Of a stretch of DNA of 64,000 nucleotides, positions 32,036 through 43,218 are shown one piece after another. The notes below the pieces were generated by a model. That model was not told the origin of the DNA, did no database searches, and saw only the letters and a program-made list of their open reading frames with translations. Numbering within the stretch: position 1 is the first letter of the stretch; the number at the start of each line of letters is the position of its first letter. Source of the stretch: Narthecium ossifragum. Its lineage: Eukaryota; Streptophyta; Magnoliopsida; Dioscoreales; Nartheciaceae. The DNA is taken from assembly GCA_963920575.1 (NCBI GenBank), contig OY986973.1:9892607-9956606 (forward strand), given 5' to 3'. The translations under genes were made by a program, and so were the position numbers.

Positions 32036-32920
32036 TCTTTCTACTATCTATCATTTCCCTTTTTGATTAGGTTAGGTTGTTTTAGTTTGTTTGCTTTCAT
32101 TTTCATTTGCTTTTGTTTGCTATTTTATGCTTTTAGGATGCTTGAACTTCCGTCTTCCTTGCTTGTGAAATTCGGCTACAATGGAGAGCCATGTGCAAGA
32201 TTTCAGATATTCTGTCAGGTGGCCTCGCTCTTATTTCGATTTCTTATTTTTATTTATGCTATATTTGAAAATTCAGCCAACACCCTTCTGCTTATTTACA
32301 TGATTAGCACACATTGAGGACAATGTGAATTTCAGGTTGGGGGGTGTAGGCATGCATAACCTTATGCATGCTACCTTTTTGAGTTTAATAGTGTTGAATT
32401 GATTATGTTACTAGAAATTGTACATGAGCTAAAATTTTTATGCTTATTATGCATGTTGCTTTCATATGGATTGACCAATACATTGATTGTATGCGTGATA
32501 ACCTTAAAGTATAACATCATGTGATTCACACACGAACACTTTATGTGCAGTGGTAATTATACTCACTAGAGGAATGAGCATGCTATTGTCAATCGAGACC
32601 ATGATTTCAACATTAGCTAGTGTTGAGTATTACATGCAGAAAAAAAAAGAGAAAAAGTTCTGGAGCTTGATCAAGCTGTGCCTAAACAGTAGCTAGTGTT
32701 GAGTATTGTATGCAGAGAAAAAAAAAAAGAAGAGAAAAAGTTCTGGAGCTTGATCAAGCTGTGCCTAAACAACTATTAAGTGATCTACTGAGTAACGGGT
32801 GTTCTTGCCTCAGGAAGCGGGGAGCTCGCGTAAAAAGGTAGAACCACTTATAGCGATAAAAAAAAACTATTAAGTATTTTGCTAAGTAACCGGGTCTATA
32901 AATTGGATACTTAGGGTTGA
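32036..32920 (+). mobile_element. Athila 3' non-coding region
   Basis: No ORF with recognisable content. A polypurine-like run (GGTTGGGGGGTGTAGG) is at 32334-32350. It includes a tandem duplication at about 32641-32770. At 32895-32920 a scrap resembling the LTR promoter (TATAAATTGGATACTTAGGG) precedes the shortened LTR. Confidence 0.7.
32641..32770 (+). repeat. Tandem duplication, two ~70-bp units
   Basis: Two copies of a segment beginning TAGCTAGTGTTGAGTATT, then an A-rich run with GAGAAAAAGTTCTGGAGCTT and ending GATCAAGCTGTGCCTAAACA. The A-rich tracts differ in length. Confidence 0.85.
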
Positions 32921-34005
32921 AGTTTTAATGCGAGGGATCGATCCGACACCCTGGGAGGGATCGATCCGACGTTCCCAGTGAAGAAAACCTACGGTTCAGA
33001 TCTAATCCGTGGATGGAGAGATTTGGGGCTATAAATTGGATACTTAGGGTTAATCAAAGGGGGACTTCTTGGACGTTTTTGGAGGCTCTTTTCTGGACGT
33101 TTCCCAAAGGAAAAAGATGAAGGAATCTCCATCCATGGCCGAGTAATCCGCGGGCATGGCGGACGGATGATCTAGCGAGGACTAGGGCTTCTTCTCCAAC
33201 AATGGTTCATAGTTTTAATCTTCATTGTTAAACTCTTTTCTATGTATTGGATCTTTAAAGATTATTTTCAGATTATAGATTTCTTTGTGGATGATTAATA
33301 TTATGAATCCAGTCATGCTTCTTTCATGATCTTATAATCCCATAGTTATCTCTCTTGATTCTCCTACCGAGTCTTGCGAGACCTTTGCTATGCATTGCCC
33401 GTAGTGACAGCTGGTATTGTATATTCTTAGGGATCTGGTAAGACAAGGTTGGGGCTCTATCCCGTGAAATCTTTGCTATGCATTGCCGATTGTGAGAGTT
33501 GGTATTGTGTATTCTTAGCGATCCGGTTAGATAGAGTTAGGGCTTTGTCCCGATGAACTTTTGCTACGCGTTGCCTGTAGTGACAGCCGGTATCGTGTAT
33601 TCTTAGGTTTGGTTGGATGAAGTTAGAACTATAAAAAGGAAGAACCAATCATAGGAAGAGACATTTGTATTTTATCAGATTCATAATTCTATATCTTCCG
33701 GTTAAGGCGATTGGGATGTGAATTCCTTAACTGAGTATTATATGAACCATTGAGAAGAGAAGAACCTAAATCCGAGTGAAGTGATTCCTGAAGCCTAGCC
33801 TCATTCAAATCTTGATTTCTTTCATTAACTTTATCTTACCATTACATCTTCGATCTATTTTCTTAAGTTTTATCGCTCTTGATTGTTTTCAATTCATTAT
33901 TATTTGTATTTCTGGATCTTTCCTGCTTGTCTCTCTGTGGGATTCGACCTCTCTTATGCTGTACTGCACCGCGACCGCTGTGCGTGACACATTTGAGCGA
34001 CATCA
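32921..34005 (+). repeat. Shortened 3' LTR of the Athila element
   Basis: Matches 25333-26385 of the 5' LTR with few differences, but the first ~660 bp of the LTR are absent, including all but one GATCGATC dyad (32936/32959). It ends GACATCA followed by ATGGC. Confidence 0.9.
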
Positions 34006-35677
34006 ATGGCATCTTTTCTCATTCTGATCAATAATATGATCAATACGTTTTGATGATGAGGGCGATGCATCACCCAAGAAGAGACTTAGTAAGAGAAAGA
34101 CTCCACAAGCTCAGCCATCTTCATCTCCAGTTGCAGAAAAAAAAAACTGTTTCTCACAGCAGTCGACCAAGCAGTCAATCTACTCATACCAAGTGAGCAT
34201 TGCTAATTTATTTCCCTTATCTTCTTCCCTTCTCTTCTTGACACTTAGACATTTATGTCCTCAGGGCTGCCATAGAGGTGGAATCAAGTACACCTAATTC
34301 TCTATATTTATCCTCCTCCCCCCATCGTGCAGCTGTTAATCCTTCAGTCGTGGCTGATGCATCTATGTTTCATATGGCCGAGGAAAATCCTCCGACTGTC
34401 ACTAGCCATGTTGAGAAGAGTTTGCCAACAGATCCCTCGACCAAATCTCCTCCTCAAATCGAGCCACAAGTACGTTCCAAATGTAGATTCAAACGTTCGC
34501 CCAAAAGAACAAAAAAGTATAAATAATTACACTTTTCTTTATGACCGATCTATCGACCACTTTCTTATCTCTACATTTGCAGGGGTCAAGGAACGATAAG
34601 ACTGGCGGTCAAGACTCTAATCGAGATTAGGAGGACGAGGATAATGAAAACCTCTATGATGTTTTGAATGCATCCCCAACGAAACCAGGTTTGTCACTTA
34701 TTGGTGAAGTGCTCGTTCATGGTCCGTATAGTCTTCTAAGAGACCATGGTGATGCGAGTTTATCATATGTATCAGTTTCTCGTGATACACCGGCCTCTCA
34801 AACTAAGGCCGAGAACCCATCGGCCAGAGCTGCTGAGCCAAGCGTCACTGTTCCTCCTACTGTGTTGACAACAGGGGAGCCTACATCAACATCCGCACCA
34901 AACTCCAGTGTACCAGAACAACCAATGGTCGATACCACCTTGCCGGCCTCTACTGCACCAATATCAACTATTGATGTTCTAGAAAGGACGATGGCTAAGA
35001 GCTCTCTGATAGTTCCACCCACTATCATGACGCTGGCCTCATCCTTTGTTACTCCACCCACACGTCCATCCAGTTCTACTCCGGCCCAGGTATGCATCGT
35101 TCAAGTTGACCCAATCAATCACTTTATCAACAACGCTTACTAAGTATTTATTCTTTTAGAGCGATGTCGCCTAGCTTATGAACACTATCCAAGCGCTCTC
35201 TCATTCTTGGCATGCCTTAATATCTGCCAAGAAAACGGCTATTGATCCTGAAGCTACTTAAGGAGGTCAACATCAAGAATTCAGACGGGCTTTGATGTAG
35301 TTCCTAGTAGTTTTAGATAAATTACCCGAAGATGACTTCACTAAATCAGACAGTGACACTCTTGACAAGGTGACAACTCTCTTCCTTACCGTTGACCCAA
35401 CAACTTTGGGTCTTACGTCCAATAAGATGGACGATATTCATAGTGTAAGGATGAAGATTGAGAGCCTGGACGTCAAGAGGAAAAATTTGCTAAATGAAAT
35501 TGTCCTCATAGGGGAACGTCAAGAGCGACGGACTCATATCAGAGATACCATCGACAATAATATCAAGAAACTCTATAAAGCTGCCTGTGCCATTAGCTAG
35601 AAGGAATCAGAAATCCTCAACCATCAAAATCAAACTAAGGATTTAGAAGCCAAAATCGCCCAATGCACCACTCAAAG

Positions 35678-36883
35678 TGTCGCGCCCCGACCCGCGAAAG
35701 CCAAACCGGGCCGGGGACGCGAACCGAAACCTAACTAACTGCGAAAAATATGGCGAGGGTTCCCTCTAGTCTACTGGTTTCCCTAAGCATTCATTAAACA
35801 CTCTCAATTAACAATTCTAGAATTAGCAGAAACCTAAAACTTAAAGATTATAAATCCAGAAGTACAAGTCTACAAAACCTCGAAGAGGGGAAAACATGTA
35901 CAAACATTTATACACTCCCGTAGGAGGCTAACTATACAAAGGTTCTGAAGACAGAAGATCACCACTGCTCAAACTCCGCCAGGCGTCGTTGCAATGCCAA
36001 CCAACTGCCCGGTAGGGGCTACCGAAGAGGAGCTAACGCCTGCACCTGGAAAACGCAGCCCGGGTAGGAATGAGCAACTAAGCTCAGTAGGGAAACTATA
36101 CTATGACTTACAGAAGGAAGAGGGAAATGCAACAGTGTCACCCCCTAGCAAGGTCTGGGTGTACACAGGGGCCCCATGACCCCACTGAGTGTCTCTGAAC
36201 GCAAGAAACCAACACAGCCGGCAGGAAATGACACCGCTGAGTAGACACACCCTATACTCAAGAGTCGTAGATCACCAGACACCGGCTACACCTCAACACT
36301 TGGCTTGAGGCCGACACGACATCTAAATCATCAATCAACAAGTGTTCAAGTCATCTAGGCCTCTCATCGAAATCGACTGAACACAACCATTCAAACCTGG
36401 ACCAAGCTACCCAGCCCCAGTCCTAATGCTAAATTTAAGCTTCCAAGCCTCGGGATGGTGATACCGTAGATCGCCCACACCCTAACCTTATGCAGCTAAT
36501 GCACAACCAGATGCATGCTATAAACATACGCAGAAAGCAAATAATCATGCAACATATGTGACAATAAATAAACACGGTCTAGGCTTGACACCCCGCCTGC
36601 TCGCGCGTGGTGAACATATAATACAGACCAAGGGACTGCTGCAGCTGTAACCCCATCAATTGCAACCAGTCCACAAAAAGATAGCATGTTACGGGAAGCA
36701 ACCTTGGAAAACAAGGCTAACCGTACAACATGCTTTCTACACATCCCGGGAGTCGTCACTCTCCCGGTTCACCACTACCCCTCATTATGGGGATAGCATG
36801 CTCAAAGTATGTACAAGGTATTAAGCGGTAAAGAAAACCGCGCATACAACCCCGGCAAACAAGGCTAACCGTACAACATGCTT
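35678..36883 (-). mobile_element. Truncated, diverged LTR of the Tekay family
   Basis: Begins TGTCGCGCCCCGACCCGCG like the other Tekay-family LTRs and follows them to the part after the GC stem-loop (36741-36765). Then it stops, so the GATCGATC region is absent. It is more diverged than the other three copies and belongs to an older insertion or subfamily. A 26-bp segment occurs at 36710-36735 and again at 36858-36883, the second at the breakpoint. It interrupts the last PMD exon. Confidence 0.85.
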
Positions 36884-38201
36884 TTTTAAGTGGCCAATGA
36901 TACTCTTAACACTTTTCTTTTTTTTGTTAATTTAATTGCGATCGTCCATTTTATGGATGTTCTTTCTTCTTTCATGTTGGGTTTGCTTTTATATTGCTGG
37001 AAAGTACTTCTTAAGGTAGTTACCATTTATCATTGCTCAGTGTAAACCACCATTAACATTTCTTAATGGATATGAACCATTTGACAATACTTGGTCGACC
37101 AAAAATGGTCCTTCCCAATTAGACGACCATTTTCCATATTTAGGGTCATTCCGATTCACAGGTAAGATCGTTTTCCATAGCAAGTCACCTTCTTCAAATT
37201 TTCTCTATACAACCTTCTTGTTATATATATCGGCCATTTTCAATTTTTGTGTCTCAATGTTTTCCAAAGCATTAGCTCGCTGTTCATCGAGCTCTAACAA
37301 ATTATATATCAAGGATTATTGATATTCTTCATTGGTTAAGTCATCATACCATTTGGAAAGGCGTCACCTTAGTGCCAGACTTAGGAGGCGTAGCTCTGTG
37401 TGCCCACAAAGCTGTCAATAACCTTTCATGCCACTGCCTTGGGTTATTGTCCATCATTTTTCTTATGATTGTCTTAATTATTTTATTGGACACCTCAGCC
37501 TGTCCATTTGATTGGGCATAATATGGTTTAAAATTTACCATATTAGTTTTTTATTCGGTCTAATTTGTTTTTACTTTAGTACTAACAAACATTGTCCCTT
37601 GATAGGACACCACTGTTTGTGGAATACCAAATCTACATATAATATTTTCCAAGATAAAATTTATGACCTGATCACCGAATACTGTTTTTAATAGAATGGC
37701 CTCTACCCATTTGGTAAAATAATATGTTGCCACAATAACAAACTTATGCAACATGCACGATGGTGGATGTATTTTACCAATAATGTCTATCGCCCAACAC
37801 CTAAATGTCCAAGGTTTTATAATGAGCGATAACTCATTGGCTGGTGCTTGCTGTAATGGGCCATGCCTTTGACATGCCTCACATCCTTTTGCATATCTAG
37901 CACATTCCTCCCCTATGCGTGGTCAATAATAGCCAATGCGCATTATTAGCCAGCGCATTTTTACGCAAGATTGATGTGCATCACAAACTCCATTATGTAT
38001 CTCGACCATTATAATTTTTGATTCATCAGGTCCTAAGCATCTCAACAAGATTCCATCTGGCCGACGCTTATATAAAATATCATTGCGTAAAAAAAAATGA
38101 ATTTCTTTAAGGTGAAGTTTTCTATCAACTTTGAACGATAAGTTTAGTAAAAAATTAATGATAGGACTACACCAATCAAATTGGTCGTACACTTGATTCA
38201 T
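36884..38201 (-). pseudogene. Tat integrase
   Basis: Minus strand, broken by stops. It contains the HHCC finger (EIHNGVCDAHQS then CARYAKGCEACQ), the core (FTKWVEAI, FGIPQTVVS where the second catalytic Asp region has changed, VNFKPYYAQSNGQAEVSNKIIK), and a C-terminal domain with GKWSSNWEGPFLV near 37120. It ends the sense-strand genes of the element. The antisense PMD gene ends about 1.2 kb further on, with the LTR fragment between them. Confidence 0.85.
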
Positions 38202-38213
38202 CTCAAGTGACTT

Positions 38214-38753
38214 CTATGTTCTCACCAAGGCAGAACAAATTGTACCATATGTAAAATCAGCCATGCCACCCAAGTTTTTTAGTATTTTATAACCAGAGGC
38301 TATTTGGGCCAACGTATTGGCTTCATCATTTTGTAACCTTGGCACAAACTCAATCTCAAAATCCTTGAAACAATTTAATAGTTGTAGAGCGATTTGGTGA
38401 AAGGGTATTAAGATATCACTCTGACACTTGTAATAACCAAGTATATGATTTATCACTAATTGAGAATCCCCCTTAATTCTCACATCACGCACTCCTAAAT
38501 CCAACAACATTTCTAGGCCGATGATCAACGCCTCACACTCGGTCTGATTGTTTGTACATAACTGCTCTAATGTATAAGCAAATTTATATTGACGGCCAAT
38601 GGGCAATATAATTGAAATGCCTAGGCCTGCACCATCTACTGTTTTAGAACCATCAAAATACATCGTCCAATGTGTTATTGCCACTAGGTTAATCTCTTGC
38701 TCTAATTCCTTTGGTATATCTAGACAATGATGATTAGCTAGAAAATCGTCCAA
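38214..38753 (-). pseudogene. Archaeal-type RNase H of the Tat element
   Basis: 179 codons, minus strand. Catalytic pattern: WTMYFDGSKT (Asp), TECEALIIGLEML (Glu), IKGDSQLV (Asp) and NDEANTLAQIA (Asp). This is the RNase HI fold of archaeal type acquired by Tat retrotransposons in addition to their own RNase H. All four acidic positions are visible and the domain is open throughout, unlike its neighbours. Confidence 0.88.
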
Positions 38754-38759
38754 TACTTG

Positions 38760-39150
38760 GCATTTGACAGCCTTTTGAGAAACAAACTGAATATCAAATT
38801 AAGCTAAAGTTAACACCCAATACCCAATGTGTTGATGCGAGATTGGCCGAGAGAACAAAAATTTCATTACATTGAACTTCGATACAAGATAGATGGTAAT
38901 GAGCTTTAAATAAGCTCTAGGTTTAGTACACATAAAATATAAGGCCAAACATAATTTTTCTATGGCCGAATATTTTTGCTCATAAGGTAACAACTATCTA
39001 CTTAGATAATACACTGCTCTCTCAATGCCATCTCTAACATCTTGTGCGAAGAGACCACCTATCGATCGGTCTTCTGCAGCGATGTATAGCTTGATGGGAT
39101 AGCCCATTCTTGCTTGCACCATCACTGGTGGCGTTGCAAGATATTGCTTC
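38760..39150 (-). pseudogene. Original retroelement RNase H, decayed
   Basis: Minus strand between RT and the archaeal-type RNase H. LLPYEQKYSAIEKLCLALYF and FSRPISHQHIGYWVLTLA correspond to the usual gypsy RNase H. A stop separates it from the upstream part. Presence of this and 38214-38753 gives the double RNase H layout. Confidence 0.75.
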
Positions 39151-39152
39151 AA

Positions 39153-39818
39153 TTATTCAAATGCTTGTTGATGTTCATCTTCCCAAACGAAAACGTCATC
39201 ATTCTTCAACCTTAATAGCGATGAAAATACATGGGTTTTTCTTGCGCAATTAGCAATAAACCTTCTTAGAAAATTTATTTGGCAGAGGAACTTTTGCAGT
39301 TCTTTCTTAGTTTTTGGAGGTTTTGCATCGATAATTGACTTAGCTTTGTTTTTATCTAATTCAATGCCACATTGATGGACAAGGAAACCTAAAACGTTTC
39401 CATCTTGTACTCCAAATGCGCATTTTAAAGGATTGAGTTTCAATCCGTAGTCTCTCATTCTGTCAAAAGCCTTGACTAATTGGTGAAAATGATCCGTCAC
39501 TATAGGTGATTTAATTACAATATCATCAACATAAACCTCAATAAATTGACCGATCATATCATGGAAAATCAAGTTCATTGCCCTTTGGTATGTAGCTCCA
39601 GCATTTTTTAATCCAAACGGCATAACTATCCACTCATAGCATCCAAGTGCCCTTGGACATCTAAATGTTATTTTATAAACGTCATTCTCAGCAATATATA
39701 TTTGATTATAACCCGAGTAGCCGTCCATAAAAGAATAAATCTCATGTCCAACAGTAGAATTCACCAGATTATCAACTGATGGCATAGGGTACTCATCTTT
39801 TGGTGTTGCTAAATTCAA
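39153..39818 (-). pseudogene. Tat reverse transcriptase, main part
   Basis: 221 codons with NLATPKDEYPMPSVDNLV, MDGYSGYNQIYI, IVMPFGLKNAGATYQRAMN and polymerase motif YVDD (EVYVDDIVIKS). The N-terminal RT motif block lies across the solo LTR at 39846-42082. It would follow RT residues at 42088-42172. Confidence 0.88.
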
Positions 39819-39845
39819 ATTTCTAAAGTCAATACATACCCTAAG

Positions 39846-42082
39846 TGTCGCGCCCCGACCCGCGTAGGCCCAACCGGGCCGGGCGACGCGAATCGGAACC
39901 TAACCTACTACGGAAATTTTGGCGAGGTTTCCCTCTAATCGTAGTGGTCTCCCTAGCAATTCATAATCATCCTGTATTAACATACAATTACAAACCTCAA
40001 AGACTGAAGCTGAATATATACAAATCCTCAATAGGGTAAAAGTTATACAAGATTTCTCCCGTAGGAGGCTAACTAAGCAAAAGTGGTGAAACTGAGATCG
40101 CCGCTCCTCAAGCACCGCCAGTCGCCGCCACGTCACCAAACACCGGCCCGGTACGGGCGACTGAAGAAGAGCTAGCACCAGCACCTGCAAAACGCAACCC
40201 GGGTAGGAGTGAGCACTAAGCTCAGCAGGGACACTACACTACGACACTCACAAGGAAGGGAACACAACAGTGTCACCCCCAAGTCTATCCTAGGTGTATA
40301 CAAGGGTCCCATAACCCTACCGGAAGTCCGTGAACGCAGGCCCAAAACACTGCATACTCTCAACAAGACACGAAACACTGTTTGGCAGGCCAGGACACCG
40401 CTGGGCAGGCACTCCTCCTCCCAAGAGTTTAAGAACACCGGACTCCGGCTATACCTCGAATACCACCTGGAGTCGACACGACCTTTAAACATCAAACCAC
40501 ATATATTCAGGTCATCTAACCCTATCATCAAAAATCGACTGAATACTACAAATCGAGTCCTGGACCAAGCTACCCGCAATGGTCCTAGAGCTAGATCCGG
40601 ACTACCCGAAAGCCCCGGATCGGCGATCAACCCATCGTCCGCGCCCTAAACAGATGCAACTAATGCACAACACAATGCATGCTATGATAATACACAGGGA
40701 TATACAGATAAGCATGCATCAGTATGTGATGGTATATCATACAAGGTCTGGGCACGGCATCCTGCCGGCCCGGGGTGGTGAACAGGTAAGTAAGGTCTAG
40801 GAGCTGCTATAGTAGTACCACCACCAACTGTCAGCAGTCCACCACAACACCTGCATCGGGAAGCAGCCCCGCAAACAACAGCTCATAGATATCACAGATA
40901 AAGCCCTCGGCGCACGCGCGACATGCAAGGCTAGGGAAAGCTGTAGGGCTACCCGCCCGTTTATTCTAAACATCCCGGGAGTCATCACTCCCCCGGTTCA
41001 CCACTGCCCCTACTATAGAGCTAACATGCTTAAACATATGTACAAGGTATAAAGCAGTAAGGGAAAACCGACATACCAAGCCCCGCGGGCAAAAGCCATG
41101 AAAAATCCTCTCTGCTGCTAAAGGATCGATCTTTTCCTAAGAAAAGATCGATCTTTCAAGTAACAGAGAGCCTCCCCTCGATGTCGAGCTAAAGAAGATC
41201 GATCCAACCTCCTAGGAAGATTGATCTTTCTCGAGACAGAGGGCACCCTTCTAGTCGCGCCAAGGAAGATCGATCCTCCTCGCGACGCAGGGTAACCATG
41301 CTACCCAAGACCCAGGATCGATCTTCTCCAAGCAGAGGATCGATCCTTCATCGGGCGCAGCATGATCGACCCAGAGGGATCGATCCTTCCTCCAGAAGGA
41401 TCGATCCGGATGGGTTCTCCGACGTACATTCGGCGAGAAATACCGTCGGAAAACTCTACCAAATCCCACAAAACTTTGGGATCTGGTAGTACGATGGACC
41501 ACGAGTCCAAAACCTGTGAGATTATGGAAAACCAACATGTAGAACTACAGATCTAAGCAAAAGATCAACCACGAATCGGAAAAACCTCCAAAAACTCGAA
41601 AGATTGTAGGTAGGATCCCTACCTAAGCAATAGCAGCTTCAATCCCAGCTGCTAGGCCTTTGATCATCCTCAAACACCTTCAAAAATCGCCAAATTTGAG
41701 CTCCAGATCTCCGAATTTCAAAAGGATTCAAGGAAGAAGATCTCGTCTTAGGCAAACGAACCGACTTATGAATGATCGATCTTTCCCTAGGGAAAGATCG
41801 ATCCTTCATGACGATCGCACTTGACTTTCTGGCACCAAAAGATCGATCTTCTAGCAAGGAAGGATCGATCCTTTAGGTGCAGAAAGCTAGACTTGGGCTA
41901 GAACTTAAGCCCAAGCCCGGATCTTTCGATCCCGGGTCCCACTAATCATTTTAGCCAAACATTACCACAAACATGATCAGTGTGTGCCCACGCGGGTGTG
42001 AAATTAGCCGACAAGGCGCAATTTACCAAATTGCCCTTGCGGTCCACGACGAGCCACATGAGTAGAGGGACGGGTCCTCACA
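39846..42082 (-). mobile_element. Solo LTR of the Tekay family in Tat RT
   Basis: 2237 bp, TGTCGCGCCCCG...CCTCACA, with a perfect 5-bp target-site duplication CTAAG at 39841-39845 and 42083-42087. It has no internal sequence, so it arose by LTR-LTR recombination. It carries GATCGATC dyads at 41124-41406 and 41774-41870 and the GC stem-loop near 40974-40996. It is clearly diverged from the LTRs of the full element at 4336-14021. Confidence 0.95.
41124..41870. repeat. GATCGATC dyad array, solo LTR
   Basis: Pairs start at 41124/41146, 41197/41219, 41316/41338, 41378/41399, 41774/41796 and 41841/41863, 22 bp apart except one of 21. A single octamer is at 41268. Spacer sequences differ from those of 5648-6443 but remain self-complementary, for example TTTCCCTAGGGAAA at 41782-41795. 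Confidence 0.95.
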
Positions 42083-42172
42083 CTAAGTTTGCCATTTTTC
42101 TTTGACACCGATACAATGTTTTGAAAGCCATTCAACATATTTAGCTGTTCTAATAAATTTTGCATTTAATAG

Positions 42173-42625
42173 TTATTCAATTTCCTTCTTTATTTCGTGG
42201 ATTACATTTGGAGCAAAACGCCTTGACGCTTGTTTATAAGGTTTAAAATTTAGCCGAGTAGGAAGTTCATGTTTTACAACACTTCTATCTAGGCCAGGCA
42301 TTTCTTCATAATCCCAAGCAAAACAATCTTTGTATGAACGAAGAATAGAAATGAGTTCGTACGTGATGTCTTGGTCGAGGAGCTTACTTATGAACGTTGG
42401 CCAATTTTCTCCTTCACCGCCAATGTTCACTTCTTCTAATGGGTCTTGAGCTTGCATATTTCCACGTTTGCCATAAGGAATCTCTTCTTCTTCCTCTTGG
42501 GGGAATTCTTTCAAGCAATCGATATCGTTCATATCTTGAGTCATGAACGTTTCCACCTGATAAGCCATTAACTTGGCTTTTAAGGCCGTAACTGCGGCCT
42601 GATCTCTCTTAGGTTTAGTATCCAT
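42173..42625 (-). pseudogene. Tat protease-RT connection
   Basis: 150 codons, minus strand: an acidic linker, then DQDITYELISILRSYKDCFAWDYEEMPGLDRSVVKHEL and the LNFKPYKQASRRFAP block that precedes gypsy RT. RT proper starts just beyond and is then interrupted by the solo LTR. Confidence 0.85.
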
Positions 42626-43218
42626 TACTTAAATCTTGTGGCCGCGGATCGGCCAACTCTTGGGGCAAAGACCACAGAGGTTGGTCTCGCATGGTCAAAC
42701 AATTTAGCAATACAATCTTTCATCACAACTCCATTTGCGGACACGACCTTTAAAGCATCATTCACCTCTATGAACTGCAAGGGTCCATAATTGCAATCAT
42801 AAAAAGAAGCCTCCATTGCATGAGTCTCAGCGTTGTATGACATGTTATCGGTCATAACTGATTCCACGTTCCCTTCTTCATTCCAGAGAAATAAACACTG
42901 ATGTAGAGACGAGGGCACGCATTTACTACCATGAATCCAATCGCGACCAAGTAACATATTATAACTGGTCGATGAATCCATAACAAAGAATGTTGTCGTT
43001 CTTGTAACACTCCCAACCCTGACATCTAAAGGTACAATCCCTTTGGCGGGAGCTGGTACCCCACTGAACCCTGTCAAAGTTATGTCTGTAGGAATCAAGT
43101 CACTCTCTGTCTTACCAAGCCGCTTCATCATTTTGGCCGAGATGACGTTAACTGCAGCCCCTGTGTCGATCAAAACTCTACTTACGGATATACCATTGAT
43201 TTCGGCCTTAATGTGCAA
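42625..43218 (-). pseudogene. Tat aspartic protease
   Basis: 197 codons with the active-site stretch VLIDTGAAVNVISAKMM and the second conserved block NMLLGRDWIHGSKCVPSS. Both features are intact. It overlaps the end of the linker frame at 43182. Confidence 0.88.

Larger units (their letters stand above)
24670..34005 (+). mobile_element. Athila-type Ty3/gypsy element
   Basis: 5' LTR 24670-26385, shortened 3' LTR 32921-34005, and perfect target-site duplication ATGGC at 24665-24669 and 34006-34010. The primer-binding site after the 5' LTR (TGGCGCC) matches tRNA-Asp, as in Athila and Tat groups. The interior has gag, protease, RT, RNase H and integrase in gypsy order without a chromodomain. It lies in an intron of the antisense PMD gene. 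Confidence 0.93.
22541..35677 (+). pseudogene. Plant mobile domain (PMD) gene, antisense in the Tat element
   Basis: Plus-strand gene in several exons. Exon 1 (22541-24635) encodes the PMD fold: a FIEWHNRMI helix region, the LLISSLLFWSTKYNNFVFPF and TLTITLLDISLLTCLSPLGS signature, and later VYAPNFAARQFGL. It carries nonsense codons at 23321 and after MA near 24255, and a TRIM insertion at 23701-24205. The donor at 24636 (AAAAG|GTAAAC) opens an intron that received the Athila element. Further exons are about 34045-34192, 34265-34469, 34583-35089 and 35160-35677, with GT-AG borders, except that no clear acceptor is seen before 34045. They encode a Ser/Pro/Thr-rich tail and a coiled coil. PMD proteins occur both as host silencing factors and as retroelement cargo. 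Here position and strand mark cargo, now broken. Confidence 0.75.
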
